Positions 60,695-64,000 of a stretch of DNA of 64,000 nt are shown piece after piece; the first letter of the stretch is position 1, and every line of letters starts with the position of its first letter. The stretch spans positions 12,153,356 to 12,217,355 of the forward strand of contig CM036223.1 of NCBI GenBank assembly GCA_020631735.1, given 5' to 3'. The position numbers and the translations under genes are program-made. Origin of the DNA: Saccharum officinarum. Lineage: Eukaryota; Streptophyta; Magnoliopsida; Poales; Poaceae. The notes below the pieces were generated by a model, which was given only the letters and a program-made list of their open reading frames with translations, was not told where the DNA came from and ran no database searches.

Positions 60695-63600
60695 TGAAAC
60701 GACCTCGATTTTCCTCAAAGGGAAAATCCACAGATACGATTTATAATGCAGTAGATCATGAGTGCAATCCATCACATTATCAATTATCAGCTGATATCAT
60801 AGTCATACATCGTAGATTTACAAGTTACAAGGCTTTACAACACTGGTTAACACCTCTATTACATTGTATTCTAGCGGAAACACACACGTCTTCATTAGAG
60901 TCGTTGTAGCGCATCAGCAGGTGAAGGCTCCTCCTTCACGGGCAATCATCAGAGTTGGCATAGAATGTCAGCGGCGTGGACTTCATCTTCCGAACCAAAC
61001 TCGAGCATAGGAACGAGACCATCTAATCTAAGTCCTTGTGGTTGTCGTAGATTTCGTCCAAACCTGTCCAAAATCTATCAGTACGATTTGTACTAGCCAC
61101 TGTCTCCCAACTTATGCTTTTGCGTATGCTTTGTGGTAAGTGGAATGCAAGGGTAGAAGAAAAGGCCTATATATGGCTGTAGGTTTCCTATGCAAGTTCA
61201 ACAAGATTTTATAGTAAGAAGTTCATCAAGTTTTAACACATCTCAACCACACGTTCTCCCAACTCAAACACACATCTCATCTCACTCTCTCTCTAGGCGG
61301 CAAGGTCGACTCCCGCTCGTACCTTGCCTCAACGGCCAAAGCCAGATCCAACACCACAACCAGGGGAAAGGTAGAAAGGACTCCTCTCTCTAATCAAGTG
61401 AAGCGTAGGTCATAGGAATGTCCATATCCATGGACGCGACTATACATATAGATCGATCAACTCTGCAGAGCATGTACACCTAGAAATCCACAAGATCACC
61501 ATCATCGGCGGTGCCCCGCCTAGGCTGATGCTGACTGCCTCCCAACCGGTATAGTACCACCCTACCACTTAGCCCTGGGCCACCTCGGCGTCCACCAAAA
61601 TGCTGAGACTGTGAGACATAGTACCGGGCCCCCAAGGTCACTACGCTGTCTTAGGAGGGTGTGGGCCCCCATGCCCATACCTCCCTACACTATCACCTTT
61701 CAACCTAGTAGAAGTGGCACCGCCCTAGTCAGTCGGGTAATCGTCTCCCGCCCATCGGGAGCGAGTGGTGTGCATGAAGGGTCCTATAATTCTGGTTCTC
61801 AAGACATACCAGTCCTTAAGGGGACCAGACAGGATATCTTCTCAAGGGGATAACCAACACCCTGTGCCTCGACGGCACCTCCACTGGGGATAACCAACAC
61901 CCCGTCTGCTCACCGTGCACCCGCCACAGGTACCTCTCTTGAGGGATGCCCAGGTCGCACCCCTCCAGCATGACTTGCCCCAAAGACTCGTCGTAGGATC
62001 CTGTCCGATCGACTCAACCCTCACCACACACCCAAAACGCACGCCAAGATCTCCCCAAGTTTATTATCCAGTTTTTCCAAGTTATCGGCACCACGTGCCT
62101 TATCCACTCACGTTATTCCTTCACCAAGCATCACATCACAGGTATAATGCGTAGTGAAAGTAAAACAATAAGTAGAATGCGAGCGTCTAGCCTAATAGCG
62201 GGTGTGCAGGGGAATAGGTTGCGACAAGGTAATGGCTTACAAGCAATCTACCATGCAACCTATCACAGTTCAATTGCAAGAAAGTAAAGCACTAGCATCT
62301 ATATGTAACATGTCTAATAGGTTCTACAAGGTTGGGTGGGACATGGAACACCTGTTAAATGTCGTATCCGAGATACTCGGTGCACTTGTAGTCGTACTCC
62401 TCCATGGTCCTTCCTCCGACGGTCCCGATCCGATCATCGCTATCCTCGACGCAATTACCTCGATACCGCGACAAGCAAAGGAGCAATCAGACCACTAGAC
62501 CTAGAAAGACTGTGAAAAGAGAGGCAACAAGGCATAGAAAGAACAACTACACCGAAAGAATGCAAAAGGAAGAACGACTCAGCCCTCTCGGCGGATGTCC
62601 GATCCCTGGGCCAAGGAACAATAGTGGTGATTTGCTAAGTACAAGCTTAAGCCTTAGCCTTGCCAGTGCTTCATGGGTTGATCGTGTCAACCTGTATGGC
62701 TTAAATAGAAATGGCATAGGCCTTAGCTCATCCTAAGCAAACACCACGGCTCAAGACTTTCGATCCGAGCGTCATGGAGACTGACGAGAACCGAGCGGAC
62801 TACAAGCAAGAGAAGTTACGTTCTCTCTTAATCCGAACGCCATTATAACTTGACGAGAACCAAGAGAGGATGGAACAGGGGAGAAGAGAAGAGAGGTGGT
62901 CTACCTCTTCCAATACACACGCCATGGCAAGAGATGGGCATCGAAAGAAGCGACGCGCACAACAGAACACAAGTGTCCAAACAACTTGTAGGGTACCATG
63001 ACCTAGGTGCACTAAATGCACTGAGACATCCCCTGGGTTCTTAGCGGTGCGGTTGTCACTGCAAGAACCAAGGAGACACCACGGTCTACAAGGTACAAGC
63101 ATACAAGGGTTCAGCACGGGAGAGCCAAAAGACAGAAAAGACACGGCCCCCCTTCCTTTGGTCCACACGCCATAGTAACGATGGGAATCAGAGGAATGGA
63201 ATCAAAGGAACAACAAACACCGAACAAGCGAAGAGGCTCAACCCACATCTTATTGGATCAACGGGGGTTGAGAACAAAAGAGGAACGAAAAGAATTGGAA
63301 TCCGCACTCTTTCAACCAACTCGTCATGGAACAGGCGAAGGTTGAAGAAAAAGAGGCACGACCCCGCAATCCAAACCCACTCATAGGGCACCACGACCGT
63401 GCAACTAAATGGCACAAGACTTTTCCTACGGCTCATAGTGATGCGGTTGTCATCGCTAGATCCGAAGAAATGCCCTGATAGAAGTGGCACAAACATACGA
63501 GATGGTTTGGATAAAACAAGCGAACAAAGGAGGTAAAAGCCCGATGGTCATGGCGAGGCGACTCGCGGCCATGAGCTTTACCCAAATGAGTCGGCCTCAA

Positions 63601-64000
63601 ACAGTCTTACAAAGGTCACCTCCTAATCCTTATCCCACTAGGGTAGGTCATAGAGGACTTAGTGGTGCGGATGATAACCGCATCGGTATCGATATCGAGT
63701 CCCAATGACCACATCCTAGGGACCAAGATAGGATCTAACGATCGTATTCTGACGGGATCAACCAAAGCATGAGAGACAAGACATGCTCGGCGTTACGGCC
63801 ATGGCGAGGTGAGCTCATGATCGCAACGTTCGAACACTCGTTCTCTCGACCGGCTCGAAGGCTCAGTCCACAAGCAACAACAACACAAACACTCACAAGG
63901 AACCACCACATACACACGACAACCGACTCACGAATGACTTGGAGTAGCACATATCCATAGCAAGATAGATAAGGATAAGTAGACCGGCGGCGAAGACACG
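60695..64000 (-). mobile_element. Unclassified LTR-like sequence, runs off the window
   Basis: The satellite stops after gtggat and a new sequence starts TGAAACGACCTCG, consistent with the TG terminus of an LTR. Features faintly parallel the right-to-left LTRs of B and C (a tagcggaa motif, short GC-rich signals near the edge, long non-coding body), so a minus-strand LTR is my best guess. No gag or pol motif is visible. Degenerate internal repeats occur after about 62770, for example agtgatgcggttgtc-like motifs near 63042, 63433 and 63659. A small duplication, ggggataaccaacacc, occurs near 61848 and 61887. Small ORFs up to 122 codons look like chance. Confidence 0.4.

Overview
The window is repeat-dense plant heterochromatin, most likely from a grass. 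The reasons are the Ty3/gypsy lineages present (a Tekay/Del-type chromovirus and a Tat/Retand-type fragment), LTRs of 4-5 kb with very GC-rich leader blocks, and a satellite of about 364 bp. I see no host gene, tRNA, rRNA or prokaryotic feature.

Layout: 1-1856 is a fragment of a divergent LTR subfamily (D-type). 1857-13909 is element B, on the minus strand: LTR, about 5.1 kb of non-coding interior, and a truncated LTR. 13910-23461 is satellite, broken by a 2.5 kb Tat-lineage gag-pro-RT pseudogene fragment (13951-16489). 23462-27446 is D-type LTR, followed by a 100-N scaffold gap (27447-27546). 27547-55697 is element C, on the minus strand and nearly identical to B. Element A (34544-49204, plus strand, 14.66 kb) is nested inside C. 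55698-60694 is satellite again. 60695-64000 is an unclassified, LTR-like sequence that runs off the window.

Element A is the only coding unit. It has 4.0 kb LTRs, a TGATT target-site duplication, a tRNA-iMet-type PBS, and a gag-PR-RT-RNaseH-IN-chromodomain polyprotein broken by two one-base frameshifts in integrase. Ahead of gag lies an extra, intact 350-codon ORF (39344-40396). Its N-terminus reproduces the histone H3 tail: residues 1-13 read MARTKQTARKSTG. The tail is followed by a small globular segment, a long coiled coil and a strongly acidic C-terminus. The only two lysines in the whole protein are the equivalents of H3K4 and H3K9. This apparent retrotransposon-encoded H3-tail mimic, in an element whose integrase carries a chromodomain, is the most remarkable item in the window. 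I cannot tell from sequence alone whether it has been described before.

B and C look like non-autonomous derivatives of an A-like family. They share its LTR termini, a large part of the LTR 3' half, the PBS, the leader with a candidate intron, the PPT and the last codons of pol, but have lost both ORFs. The two partial LTRs at 12071-13909 and 27547-30815 add up to one complete LTR. This suggests either a tandem LTR-B-LTR-C-LTR array interrupted by a satellite block, or a scaffolding error. The satellite is organised as an X-Y-Z trimer, with a locally amplified 1819-bp pentamer.
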